Assembly (NCBI GenBank): GCA_022651005.1
Contig: JALCQD010000002.1
Coordinates: 310,001-374,000, forward strand
DNA: 64,000 nt
Source of the DNA: Bifidobacteriaceae bacterium
GTDB lineage: Bacteria; Actinomycetota; Actinomycetes; Actinomycetales; Bifidobacteriaceae
Reading direction: 5' to 3'
Position numbers and translations under genes: made by a program. The notes beneath the pieces are model-generated. The model made no database searches, was not told the DNA's origin, and saw only the letters and a list, made by a program, of their open reading frames with translations. Positions within the stretch are counted from its first letter, which is position 1. Each line of letters starts with the position of its first letter. Below, one piece after another: positions 26,099 through 35,402 of this stretch.

Positions 26099-27484
26099 AT
26101 GCCGAATATTACGGTAATGGTGGCTCTGGGAATTCTCACGCTCATTTTGGTGTGGATGTCTCTTCTTTTGGCTGGGCTTGAGGCTGCGGTGACGCGCGTC
26201 ACCCGGTCCTCGCTTAACAACCTGACGCTGGAAACCCAGACCGACGAGGATCTGACGAAGTTTGCGCGCATGAAGCGCATCGAGAAGATCAACCGAGTGC
26301 AGTCGGTCATTTCGGATCGTAACGCCGCTGCGTCGTCTGCGGCCTTTTTCCGCATTGTATTCAACATTGTGTGCGGCGTGCTTGTGACTATCATCGCGGC
26401 ACAGCTCACCAGCGACTGGTGGGTGGATCTGCTCATCGGCTTTGTGGGCGCGCTCATTGTAGGCGTTCTGTCGGTGATGTTCCGGCCGCGTATGACCGGG
26501 GCCGCCAAGCCGCTCACCATGCTGGTGCGTCATTCTCGGCTGCTCAAAGGGGCAGTGGTGCTGACACCCTTTGCACGGATAACAGGCGTCGGCAAGGGCT
26601 TCAGAGAAGATCACGACAAGAACTCGCACGACAAGGGCCTTTCCGACGACGAGGAGATTGAGAAGGTCCATTACGAGCAGGGCAAGGCGATGGTGGATCG
26701 CATGGTGGAGGCCACCACGCTTGACCCAGAAGTTGCGGAGATGCTGCGCAACGTGGTGACTCTTTCGGAGACCCTGACACGTGAAATCATGGTGCCGCGA
26801 ACCGACATGATCTGTGTGGGGGAGCACGAAACGCTGAATTCCACCTTGCAACTGTTCTCTCGCTCCGGTTTCTCCCGCATTCCCGTCATTGGTGATTCGG
26901 TGGATGATCTCGTCGGCATGGCCTATCTCAAAGATGCCGTGCGCGCCACCGCGTTCAATCCCGAGGCAGGATCGCGCGAGGTGAGCACCATTGTGCGTGA
27001 CCCGTTGCTGGTTCCAGAATCCAAGCCAACGGACGATCTCTTCCATCAAATGCAGCGTCAACGCCAGCATATTGCTATCGTGGTGGACGAATGGGGCGGA
27101 ATAGCGGGTCTGGTCACTATTGAGGATGCCATCGAGCAGATTGTGGGCGAGCTGGAAGACGAGCACGATCGCAGCCAAAAGCAGGAGCCTGAGAAAATCG
27201 GTCCTACCACATGGAGGGTTCCCGCCCGAACGCCCATTGCGGACCTGGAAGAGATCTTCGAGATTGACATCGACGAGGACGATGTGGACACTGTGTACGG
27301 CCTGCTCACCAAGCTGCTTGGCCGCGTACCCATCGTGGGGGAGTCTGCGGTGACGCGTGGTCTGAGACTGACCGCCGTCGATTCAGCGGGGCGGCGCAAG
27401 AAGGTGTCGATGATTCTCGTGGAGCCAGCGTCGCGTACATCAGTCGTCGCCGATAGCCAGAATGACACACAGGAGAAGAAATGA
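26099..27484 (+). CDS. CorC/HlyC-family CBS-domain membrane protein
   Basis: A 461-residue protein with an N-terminal DUF21/CNNM-like membrane domain of three to four helices (for example MVALGILTLILVWMSLLLAGLE), two CBS domains (IMVPRTDMICVGEHETLNSTLQLF and SGFSRIPVIGDSVDDLVGMAYLKD, then IVVDEWGGIAGLVTIEDAIEQIVG), and a C-terminal CorC_HlyC domain (GLLTKLLGRVPIVGESAVTRGL). The family handles Mg2+/Co2+ export or envelope stress; 'hemolysin' names are historical. It overlaps era by 4 bases; ybeY-corC-era is a widely conserved order. Confidence 0.92.
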   Translation: MPNITVMVALGILTLILVWMSLLLAGLEAAVTRVTRSSLNNLTLETQTDEDLTKFARMKRIEKINRVQSVISDRNAAASSAAFFRIVFNIVCGVLVTIIAAQLTSDWWVDLLIGFVGALIVGVLSVMFRPRMTGAAKPLTMLVRHSRLLKGAVVLTPFARITGVGKGFREDHDKNSHDKGLSDDEEIEKVHYEQGKAMVDRMVEATTLDPEVAEMLRNVVTLSETLTREIMVPRTDMICVGEHETLNSTLQLFSRSGFSRIPVIGDSVDDLVGMAYLKDAVRATAFNPEAGSREVSTIVRDPLLVPESKPTDDLFHQMQRQRQHIAIVVDEWGGIAGLVTIEDAIEQIVGELEDEHDRSQKQEPEKIGPTTWRVPARTPIADLEEIFEIDIDEDDVDTVYGLLTKLLGRVPIVGESAVTRGLRLTAVDSAGRRKKVSMILVEPASRTSVVADSQNDTQEKK

Positions 27485-28512
27485 GCTCAGACGTGACCGA
27501 AGAGACGAACATTCCTCAGGAAGTAGCTGAGCAAGAGATCCCCGATTCCGCACGGGTGAGTTTTGACTCCGATCAGGACGGCGCCAGCACCTACCGCTCC
27601 GGCTTCGTCGCCGTGGTCGGCCGCCCCAACGTGGGTAAGTCGACGCTCATCAATGCATTGGTGGGCAGTCGTGTCGCCATCACGTCCTCTCGCCCTGAGA
27701 CCACGCGCAAGGCCATCCGTGCTATCCTCACGCGTCCCACGGCACAGCTTGTGCTTGTAGACACCCCCGGAATACACCGTCCGAGGACACTGCTGGGTCA
27801 ACGGCTCAACGACGTGGTAGATGACTCTCTGTCCGACATCGACGCGGTGGCATTCCTTCTGCCGGCAGATCAGAAAATCGGACCGGGAGATCAGCGCATC
27901 CTCGAGCGGCTGCAAGGCGACTTTGGCAAAAAAGGCCAGGAAATCAATTCTCCCGAAGCATGGAAGAAACCGGTCATCGCCATCGTCACCAAGATCGACG
28001 AATTGTCTCGCACGCAGCTGGTTGACAAGCTCATCGAAGTGGACCAATTCGGTCACTTCTCGCAGATCATTCCTGTGTCGGCACTCGAAAAAGACAATCT
28101 CGACGAAGTAGAGAAAACACTCATCGAATCCGTGCCTGTGGGACCACAGATGTATCCGGAAGAAACGGTGAGTGAGGAAAGTGCCACAGAAACCATTTCC
28201 GAACTTGTGCGTGGCGCATTCTTGGAAGAGTTGAACGACGAATTGCCTCATTCTCTGGCAGTGGTCGTGGATGATCTGGAATACGACGATGATGGCGAGC
28301 ATGCGCTGGCACACGTGTCCCTCTATGTGGAGCGCGACTCTCAGAAGCCCATCATTATTGGCCGGGGAGCGGAGCATCTTGTGCGCGTCAAGAAGAAAGT
28401 GCGCACGGCGGTCAACAGAGCGGTGGGTGCACGCACCAAGCTGGAGTTGCACGTCAAGGTGTCGAAGGAATGGCAATCCGATCCCAAGAAGCTGGATCGA
28501 CTGGGGTTCTGA
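27481..28512 (+). CDS. era: GTPase Era
   Basis: Ribosome-assembly GTPase that binds 16S rRNA near its 3' end. G1 is GRPNVGKS, G2 lies in SRPETTR, G3 is DTPG, G4 is TKID, and the C-terminal KH domain contains IGRGAEHLVRVKKKVRTAVNRAVGARTKLELHVKV. It has 343 residues, somewhat over the usual 300, partly from an N-terminal leader of about 35 residues and an insert between G3 and G4 (DFGKKGQEINSPEAWKK). As last gene of the phoH-ybeY-corC-era operon it shares the 30S maturation theme. Confidence 0.95.
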   Translation: MSSDVTEETNIPQEVAEQEIPDSARVSFDSDQDGASTYRSGFVAVVGRPNVGKSTLINALVGSRVAITSSRPETTRKAIRAILTRPTAQLVLVDTPGIHRPRTLLGQRLNDVVDDSLSDIDAVAFLLPADQKIGPGDQRILERLQGDFGKKGQEINSPEAWKKPVIAIVTKIDELSRTQLVDKLIEVDQFGHFSQIIPVSALEKDNLDEVEKTLIESVPVGPQMYPEETVSEESATETISELVRGAFLEELNDELPHSLAVVVDDLEYDDDGEHALAHVSLYVERDSQKPIIIGRGAEHLVRVKKKVRTAVNRAVGARTKLELHVKVSKEWQSDPKKLDRLGF

Positions 28513-28658
28513 CGTGCCGCCCTTTTCGATGAGCGTAGCGTCGGCGTGCCGGAATTCCGCGTCAGATAATAGATAAGTGTGCGCTTGCGCGAGGATATTT
28601 TTAGATATTCCGTGCACAGTATCAAAAGTAAGTGGCAACGAAGCTGAAAGGGCCTGAA

Positions 28659-29690
28659 ATGAGCAAACGCAATGGTGCTGGAACTGGAACAATAAATGTC
28701 GCCATCCTCGGCGTCGGAAGAATCGCCGTGCATATGGCGGAAACCCTGACCAAGATGGCGGGTGATGACCGTTACTCGACACTCATCAACCGTTACGCCG
28801 TCGCCACCCGCAACGACTCCGAGCGCGCTCAGCAGTTCGCAACGGATAACGGATTCGAGAAGGGATATGGCTCCTATCAAGAGCTCATTGACGATCCGGA
28901 AGTCGACCTGATCTATATTGCCACGCCGCACGCGCTCCACGCAGAGCAGGCGATGGCCTGCATGCGAGCCGGTAAGAATGTGCTCGTGGAGAAGTCCTTC
29001 ACTGGAAATGGCAAGCAGGCGCGCGAGGTCATGGCAGTAGCCGACGAGACCAAGATGCTGTGCACCGAGGCTATCTGGACTCGGTACATGCCCAGTCGGC
29101 AAATGATTTTGGACATAGTCGCAAGTGGTGAGATCGGCGAGGTCCATGGCATTACCGCAAACTTGGCCTATCCTGTGTCCGACAAGGCCCGCATGACGGA
29201 TCCGAAGATGGCGGGAGGCGCGCTCCTGGACTTGGGCGTGTATCCGCTCAACTTCATCCGCATGGCACACCCTGCTTCTGACATCAAGCGTCTCGTGAGC
29301 TCCTGCAACTTCACGGAGCTCGGCGTCGATGAGTCTCTGAGCACCACCCTGTGGTTCGAGGATGGCGTGATGGGCGTCATGAGCTCCAACATGTATGCTG
29401 CCGGTGACTCACAGGGCATCCTGTGGGGCGAGAAGGGCTATATGGTGGTGGAGAACATCAATAATCCTGCGGCTATTAACATCTTCGACGGCGACCACAA
29501 GCTGCAGCGTCGCGTTGAGGTTCCTACGCAACTGACAGGTTATGAGTACCAAGTGGCAGATGCCGCACACGCCGTTCTCAATGGCGACCACGAGTGCGCT
29601 GCCATGCCTCACGACGAGACTATCGCCATGATGGATGCCATGGATGCCATGCGCGATCAGTGGGGCGAGGTCTTCCCGTTTGAGAAGTAA
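28659..29690 (+). CDS. Gfo/Idh/MocA-family oxidoreductase
   Basis: A 343-residue NAD(P)-dependent oxidoreductase with an N-terminal Rossmann fold (VAILGVGRIAVHMAETL), the segment IATPHALHAEQAMACMRAGKNVLVEKSFTGN (here EKS replaces the usual EKP), and a C-terminal substrate domain (GGALLDLGVYPLNF). It probably acts on a sugar, sugar alcohol or trans-diol. ATG 28659 has AAAGG about 7 bases upstream and is preferred to GTG 28632. It is followed 30 bases downstream by glycerate kinase, and the two may be co-transcribed. The exact substrate is not readable. Confidence 0.88.
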   Translation: MSKRNGAGTGTINVAILGVGRIAVHMAETLTKMAGDDRYSTLINRYAVATRNDSERAQQFATDNGFEKGYGSYQELIDDPEVDLIYIATPHALHAEQAMACMRAGKNVLVEKSFTGNGKQAREVMAVADETKMLCTEAIWTRYMPSRQMILDIVASGEIGEVHGITANLAYPVSDKARMTDPKMAGGALLDLGVYPLNFIRMAHPASDIKRLVSSCNFTELGVDESLSTTLWFEDGVMGVMSSNMYAAGDSQGILWGEKGYMVVENINNPAAINIFDGDHKLQRRVEVPTQLTGYEYQVADAAHAVLNGDHECAAMPHDETIAMMDAMDAMRDQWGEVFPFEK

Positions 29691-29719
29691 TGAGGAATAA
29701 GCGGGAATAGTCTTAAACC

Positions 29720-30901
29720 ATGACTCGGTATCTCTGCGCACCGGATTCCTTCAAGGAAAGTTTGTCTGCCAAAGAAGTGGCAGCGGCGATGCGAGAAGGA
29801 ATCTTGCGTGCTGACGCTGCCGCCGAGGTAGCGTGCATTCCATTGGCCGATGGCGGAGAGGGAACGATGCAGGCCCTCGTGGAAGCCACAGATGGAGAAT
29901 GGCGCGAGGCGGTGGCACACGACGCTTTACGCCGACCCATCACCGCGCGTTTTGGGGTACTGGGGCATGGCAGAGAATCTTCTATCGGTAGCAGCGAGGT
30001 GGTTGCCGTTGTGGAGACCGCCGAGGCGAGTGGCCTCGCGCGACTTGACCCGGCGGAACGTTCCCTGCGTGCCACAACATCGTATGGCACGGGGGAGCTC
30101 ATTGAGGCTGCGTTGGACTTCGGAGCTACCACTATCATCGTTGCGCTTGGGGGTAGCGCCTCCAACGATGCTGGAGCCGGGCTCATCACTGCGCTGGGAG
30201 TGCGCCTTCTTGATACCGAAGGCCATCAGATTGGGATGAGCGGTGGCAGTTTGGCGCATGTTGATGCCCTCGACATCACAGGGATGGATCCGCGGCTTGC
30301 GCACACCACCATTGTGGCGGCAAGTGACGTGACGAATCCGCTTCTGGGGGTACACGGTGCAACGAGGGTTTTCGGCCTGCAGAAGGGTGGAAGTCCGGAG
30401 GACCTCGTTGCTATGGAAGGCGCCATTGCGCATTACATGGAGATTGTGGTGCGTGAGACTGGCAACGACGTTGCCGGCGTCGCGGGTGCGGGTGCCGCCG
30501 GCGGTATCGGTGCGGCACTGTTGGCATTTCTCGGGGCATCGTTACGACCGGGCTTTGACGTCGTCGCCGAGTCCGTGGGACTCGAGACTGCGATGGCACA
30601 TGCCGACATCGTGATGACTGGCGAGGGTCGCATTGATGCGCAGACGCAGTTCGGCAAGGTACCAAGTGGCGTGGCTGCTGTGGCACAGGCACAGGCACGG
30701 GCGCGCCCGGTTATCGTGCTCGCTGGGTCCGTGGAGAGGGGAATTGATCCCCTCTATGACAATGGGATAACAGCCGTCTTCGGCATCACTCCTGGGGCTG
30801 CGTCTCTCGATGACCTCCTCGAATCTGCGACAGCGGCCGCCAATGTCTCCCGCACTGCAGAACAGGTTGCGCGACTCGTCCAACAGATGCATGCACAATA
30901 A
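29720..30901 (+). CDS. Glycerate kinase (GlxK/GarK type)
   Basis: Phosphorylates glycerate, giving 2- or 3-phosphoglycerate, and feeds glycolysis. The 393-residue sequence has the family N-terminus APDSFKESLSAKEVAAAM, ADGGEGT (around residue 45), GGSASNDAGAG (catalytic glycine-rich loop), the GATRVFGLQKGG segment and the end TGEGRIDAQTQFGKVPSGVA. The first half of the fold lacks a kinase P-loop, as expected for this family. Together with the dehydrogenase at 11.5 kb it could route hydroxypyruvate or glycerate into central metabolism. A strong terminator follows. Confidence 0.94.
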   Translation: MTRYLCAPDSFKESLSAKEVAAAMREGILRADAAAEVACIPLADGGEGTMQALVEATDGEWREAVAHDALRRPITARFGVLGHGRESSIGSSEVVAVVETAEASGLARLDPAERSLRATTSYGTGELIEAALDFGATTIIVALGGSASNDAGAGLITALGVRLLDTEGHQIGMSGGSLAHVDALDITGMDPRLAHTTIVAASDVTNPLLGVHGATRVFGLQKGGSPEDLVAMEGAIAHYMEIVVRETGNDVAGVAGAGAAGGIGAALLAFLGASLRPGFDVVAESVGLETAMAHADIVMTGEGRIDAQTQFGKVPSGVAAVAQAQARARPVIVLAGSVERGIDPLYDNGITAVFGITPGAASLDDLLESATAAANVSRTAEQVARLVQQMHAQ

Positions 30902-30917
30902 AGCAATATGGGTGGGC

Positions 30918-30973
30918 GTAGTGAAACGACCGCTTGGCTGCTGAAGAAGTCAGCCAAGCGGTCGTTTCACTAC
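30918..30973. terminator. Long bidirectional terminator between glycerate kinase and the acyl-CoA ligase
   Basis: Bases 30918-30940 (GTAGTGAAACGACCGCTTGG and on) pair perfectly over 23 bp with 30951-30973, around a 10-base loop CTGAAGAAGT. It sits between convergent genes and should stop transcription from both sides, although U-runs are weak. Confidence 0.75.
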
Positions 30974-30993
30974 GTGCAGAAAAGGTAAGCTTG

Positions 30994-33009
30994 TTATTTC
31001 TTTCGTGGCGTATACATCTGCGTATCGAGCAGTTGGGCATAGTGCTTGAGCACCTTGGGGCGAATCACCTTCATCGAGGCGGTGAGCAGTCCATTGTCCT
31101 GTGTGAAGTCCTCGGGCAGAACGATGAACTTGCGCACGGATTCCGCCCTGGAGACACCCTCGTTCGCCAAGTCCACGTACTTCTGAATCTCCGCGTGGAC
31201 GGCCGCGTTGGAGGAGGCCTCGAGAACGCTCATGTTCTCGTCAAGGCCCTTGGAGGAAAGCCAATCGCCCAGCGTCTCCGAATCCAAAGTCACCAGTGCG
31301 GAAATGAACGGTCGCTTGTCTCCCAGCACAACGGCGTTGGAAACGATCGAGCAGCGTTGAATAGCGGCCTCAATCGGTCCTGGGGCAACGTTCTTGCCGC
31401 CGGCGGTAATGATGATGTCCTTCTTACGGCCCGTTATGTAAACGAAACCGTCGGGGTCAATCCGGCCCAAGTCTCCCGAGGCATACCATCCGTCGGGGGT
31501 GAAGGACTCAGAGGTGGCCTCGTCGTTCTTGTGATATCGGTGGAAGGTGGACGCGCCCTTGATCTGAATCTCGCCATCGGTGGAAATGCGCAGATCGAAA
31601 CCGGGGAAGGCGATGCCGATAGAGCCCTGATGGAACGGAGTTCCCAACGGGGCGAAGGCGCAGGGAGCCGTAGTCTCCGTGAGTCCGTAACCCTCGTACA
31701 CGGGTACGCGGGCGCCGCGGAAGAAGCTCAACAGTGCCGGGTCGAGAGGGGCACCACCAGACACAATCCACTTGGCGCGTCCGCCGAGCGCGGCGCGCAG
31801 CTGTGAATACACAATGGGATCGTACGTGGCGCGCAGGGCCGCTGTGTGCTTGCTGACCTTGCCTTTTTCGCTGAGCTCCTTCATGTACTGTCGCGCTGCA
31901 CGCACGGCGAGCGCGAACACGCGGCCCTTGGCACCGTGGCCTGCCTTCTGCGAGGAGGCGTTGTAGACCTTCTCGAACACGCGGGGAACGCCGATCATCA
32001 CGGTGGGACGAGCCACCTGCAAATCTGAGATGAGCGTGGCGATGCTGCCGGCGATGTACACGCGAATGCTTCCGGCCACCACCGCGTAGTTGATGGCGCG
32101 CGCGAAGGAATGCGCCTGGGGGAGGAACATGAGCACGGACCCGTCCGTGTCGAAGAGGAGGTCCGGGATGTAGGCACGAAGGTTCATCGCCATCGTGCAG
32201 TAATGCTCGTGGGTCATTTCCACACCCTTCGGTGCGGCCGTGGAACCGGAGGTGTACACGATGGAGCACAGATCTGTTTTCTTCACTGAGTCGATGCGCT
32301 CATCGAGTTGGGCGTCGGAGATGGTTTCCCCGTAGGCCTGAATTTCGGAGAGAGCGCCATTTTCGAGGCAGGAGATGGATTCAAGGCTTTCGCAATCTTC
32401 GATGGCGCCGTCAGCCTTTTCCTTCATGCCCAGTGTCTCCACGATGAGGAACCGCGCGTCAGAATTATTGACGATGTTGCGAATCTGCTCGGCGGAATCC
32501 GTGTCGTACACGGTGGCAAGCACGCCACCGCAGGCCATGACGGCCGCGTCGATAACGTTCCATTCATAACTCGTGTGGCACATGAAAGCGACACCGTCGC
32601 CTTTTTTGAGGCCGTAATGCATGAGGCCCTTGGCGGTGGCGCGAATATCAGCGAGCGTCTCGTTGGCGGTGCGTGATACCCACTGGCCGTCCTGCTTGAA
32701 GTAGTAGAGAGGATCCTCGCCCATGCGCTCGGCGCGTTCCGCATAGAGACCGTAGATGTTGAGTGAGTCAGGGATCTCACCGTTGCCGCGTGTGCGCGTC
32801 GTCATGAGGTGCGATTGCGGATCAATGAAGGTCTCGGTCGGGTAGCCTTCCGACCACTCCACGGTGGAGGGGAGACTCGGCTGCTCGGTCGTCTTCTTCA
32901 CTCTGGGACGGCTCGCTTCGTCGAGATTGTCCTCGAGCTCGTTGAGAAGACCTGCCGCCTTGCGTGCAGCAGTTGACAGGTGCTTATTGATTGAGGGGAG
33001 AAAAGCCAC
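30994..33009 (-). CDS. Long-chain acyl-CoA synthetase (AMP-binding, FadD15-like)
   Basis: ATP-dependent acyl-CoA ligase of 671 residues. The adenylation motif is YTSGSTAAPKGVEMTHEHY (residues ~265-283), followed by YEGYGLTETTAPCAF, and the hinge WYASGDLGRIDPDGFVYITGRKKDIIITAGGKN; the near-C-terminal SALVTLDSETLGDW region follows. It activates fatty acids for lipid synthesis or membrane remodelling; bifidobacteria lack beta-oxidation, so a catabolic role is unlikely. GTG 33009 is chosen because AAGGAG lies 8 bases upstream; GTG 33018 is too close. Confidence 0.93.
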   Translation of the reverse strand: MAFLPSINKHLSTAARKAAGLLNELEDNLDEASRPRVKKTTEQPSLPSTVEWSEGYPTETFIDPQSHLMTTRTRGNGEIPDSLNIYGLYAERAERMGEDPLYYFKQDGQWVSRTANETLADIRATAKGLMHYGLKKGDGVAFMCHTSYEWNVIDAAVMACGGVLATVYDTDSAEQIRNIVNNSDARFLIVETLGMKEKADGAIEDCESLESISCLENGALSEIQAYGETISDAQLDERIDSVKKTDLCSIVYTSGSTAAPKGVEMTHEHYCTMAMNLRAYIPDLLFDTDGSVLMFLPQAHSFARAINYAVVAGSIRVYIAGSIATLISDLQVARPTVMIGVPRVFEKVYNASSQKAGHGAKGRVFALAVRAARQYMKELSEKGKVSKHTAALRATYDPIVYSQLRAALGGRAKWIVSGGAPLDPALLSFFRGARVPVYEGYGLTETTAPCAFAPLGTPFHQGSIGIAFPGFDLRISTDGEIQIKGASTFHRYHKNDEATSESFTPDGWYASGDLGRIDPDGFVYITGRKKDIIITAGGKNVAPGPIEAAIQRCSIVSNAVVLGDKRPFISALVTLDSETLGDWLSSKGLDENMSVLEASSNAAVHAEIQKYVDLANEGVSRAESVRKFIVLPEDFTQDNGLLTASMKVIRPKVLKHYAQLLDTQMYTPRKK

Positions 33010-33107
33010 GAGATCCACTCCTTGGTATTGATGAACACAACAACTCTAGTCGGCGTGATGTGGCGGCGCCACTTACTGAAGCGTAGCCACTGCATCCGCC
33101 GCCGTCA

Positions 33108-35390
33108 TCACCTTCCGCCGAAGGAACCTCCACCGAAGCCGCCTCCACCGCCACCGAAACCGTCACCGCCTGAGAAGGAGCCTCCTGAACTGCCCGAGCT
33201 GGACGATGAGCTTGTGGCGCTCGAAATTGTGGACTGGATGTCCGAGAGATTCGAGGCGAGAGAGGTACCGAGATTGTCGAAGGCGAAACCTGATCCGGGG
33301 GTAAAGCCGCCATTCCCGGGGTCGGTGAATCCACTCCTGCCCATTCCCCAGAACGGCCTGTAATAGCAGTAGAGCAGCGAACTCTCCACGATGGTGGTCG
33401 AATCCCAGGTGGAGGCATCAGTCAGCTGCGGATAATTCTTTGCCAGTTGGGTGGCGGCTTCCTTTGAGATTCCGAATGCTGCCGCATACACCAGATAGCG
33501 GTCCCACAGCGTGAGGTCTTGCGCTCCTCGATCCTTGAACGAGCTGAAATCAAGGAGGAAGTTTCGCAGCCCCAGCACCTCTCCTGCAGGTTTTTGACCG
33601 GCAGGCGTCAACACCTTGCCGTGGGTGAGCTTGGCGCACAGAACAGCAACGAAGATGCTGACGAAGGAGAAGATGATGCCGAGGAGCACCTGTCCCTCAT
33701 GCCCATACCAGGAGCCGGCGAGGAGTCCCACAATGAACAACAGAAGAATGGGCGCACTATACAGGCTCCCGCGTGATTGCAGTGCCTTGAGCTGGTCGAA
33801 TTCCGCCTCTCCAGAGCTTTGCATTTCCTTGAGTTCGTTCGAGGCAGATATCGCGTGGGAACGTTGCGAGGACATCTTCAGTCGATCGGACACTGTGGTG
33901 AGATCGAAGTAACCGTGTCCGCCCGCCGCTGCATCCATTTTTTTGAGTGCCTGGAGGGCATGCCTCTCGGAGGAGCTGAGGTGAGCATGCTGAGTATTTT
34001 GCAGAAGCACTACGGTGGTGGCTTTGGGATCGGCGGTGGTCAGGCCGTCTCCATCGCGGAAAAGATCGTTGATGGCGGTATATGAGGAACCCTGTACTGC
34101 GGCATCAAGCTTCTGGACTCGGGGAATCAAGCCGCGGGCGCCCGCAACCGGGGCGACACCCGGAAGTAGCAGAATGGTCTTCTTCGATGCGAGGGAGAGC
34201 AGCGTAGAGGTGAGAACTCGCGACTTAGTCTTTTTGGACGGCGTGCTTTCAAGTGAGCCAAGCAGGTGCGCGGCAGCGGCGGGACTCATGGCCGGTGGCT
34301 CTCGCCAATAGTCGAGGGGACCGGTGTACTGGAGCCCTCTGCGCAGAATCACCATGCCCGTCAGCCCCCAGATGCTCAGTCCAAGAACGGCGATGGCAGT
34401 TGCTATCCATAGCGTGATCCGCACAACGGAACGACGGTGGACGTCTGCATTCCACTCTGTTTCCTTCTGTGTCTCCTCTTGCAGAATTCGAGATTTTGCA
34501 GGTTCGTCTTCGTCAGTGGTTCCGTGAGCTGCCACGTTTTTGCCCATTGCCTCGGCGTCGAACATGGCGCGCACGTCCAGATAGGTGCCAGGAGTGACGT
34601 CATCGGCAGTGAATTTCAGCTCTCCGTTTGTTCCGCGCTGTGTCGTAGACGTCGATTTGTAGTGCAACCACGCCCACGAGGTCTTCTCGTCAATGCCTTT
34701 GGGGAATTGCACGGTTCCGGAAACGTGGTCGATGGGGATGGTGTTAGTGCGTCCGATGGGCTCCCATTGGAATTCAGCGACGTCGGGGTGGACGATTACG
34801 GCGTCGTCGAAGGTCATGGAAATAGTGAAGGTCCTGGTGGACGCTTCATAGGTCTCCGGTATGTTCCATCCGATTTCGATGGCCTCGTCAGAGGAGTCGT
34901 CGTCCTCATCCGCCGTGGTATGAATCTCGTACCAGGTGTGTGCCAGTTCGGTATCCCAATCCATTCCCTCGTCATCCGCCTCGGAGGGGAGGATGCGCGT
35001 ACGGGCCTTGGAGAACGTCTCTCCGGAATCGTCATCGCGGACAGAGACATTCGAAATGTCCGAATACTGAGATGTATCAACTTTATATTGCTGGAAGAGC
35101 TGACGCCATGGCTCGTCGTCATCTCGTTCCTCGAGATTCATGGTGACTGTCTGCGTCACGCGGATGTCGCCATTGGACTTGACGACAGTGTGATAGTTCA
35201 CGTTGCTGTATGTCATTTCGGCATAGCTGCCGGAGCCTGTATTCGCTGCTGCGGTAAAAGCGACTGTTGCGCCGCCGATAAGAACGGCAGAGAAAAGCGC
35301 CGTGAGCACCGCCTTGAGGATGTGCGAGAGATTTCCCCGCGTATGCGACGTACCGCTGTTATTCGGAGTGTTGCTGATGGGGGAGCTCAT
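33108..35390 (-). CDS. DUF2207 membrane protein with glycine-rich tail
   Basis: A 760-residue protein with an N-terminal membrane segment (about residues 27-50), a large extracytoplasmic region in DUF2207 style (YSNVNYHTVVKSNGDIRVTQTV ... FTISMTFDDAVIVHPDVAEFQWEPIG), a helix near residue 330 (ITLWIATAIAVLGLSIWGL), a cytoplasmic part, two more helices (about 555-600), and a low-complexity tail rich in Gly, Ser and Phe ending GGGGGFGGGSFGGR. Function is unknown. Family members are often encoded next to lemA, as here (12 bases apart, same strand). The tail suggests a flexible or surface-exposed end. Confidence 0.85.
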   Translation of the reverse strand: MSSPISNTPNNSGTSHTRGNLSHILKAVLTALFSAVLIGGATVAFTAAANTGSGSYAEMTYSNVNYHTVVKSNGDIRVTQTVTMNLEERDDDEPWRQLFQQYKVDTSQYSDISNVSVRDDDSGETFSKARTRILPSEADDEGMDWDTELAHTWYEIHTTADEDDDSSDEAIEIGWNIPETYEASTRTFTISMTFDDAVIVHPDVAEFQWEPIGRTNTIPIDHVSGTVQFPKGIDEKTSWAWLHYKSTSTTQRGTNGELKFTADDVTPGTYLDVRAMFDAEAMGKNVAAHGTTDEDEPAKSRILQEETQKETEWNADVHRRSVVRITLWIATAIAVLGLSIWGLTGMVILRRGLQYTGPLDYWREPPAMSPAAAAHLLGSLESTPSKKTKSRVLTSTLLSLASKKTILLLPGVAPVAGARGLIPRVQKLDAAVQGSSYTAINDLFRDGDGLTTADPKATTVVLLQNTQHAHLSSSERHALQALKKMDAAAGGHGYFDLTTVSDRLKMSSQRSHAISASNELKEMQSSGEAEFDQLKALQSRGSLYSAPILLLFIVGLLAGSWYGHEGQVLLGIIFSFVSIFVAVLCAKLTHGKVLTPAGQKPAGEVLGLRNFLLDFSSFKDRGAQDLTLWDRYLVYAAAFGISKEAATQLAKNYPQLTDASTWDSTTIVESSLLYCYYRPFWGMGRSGFTDPGNGGFTPGSGFAFDNLGTSLASNLSDIQSTISSATSSSSSSGSSGGSFSGGDGFGGGGGGFGGGSFGGR

Positions 35391-35402
35391 AGAGAGAGTG
35401 GC

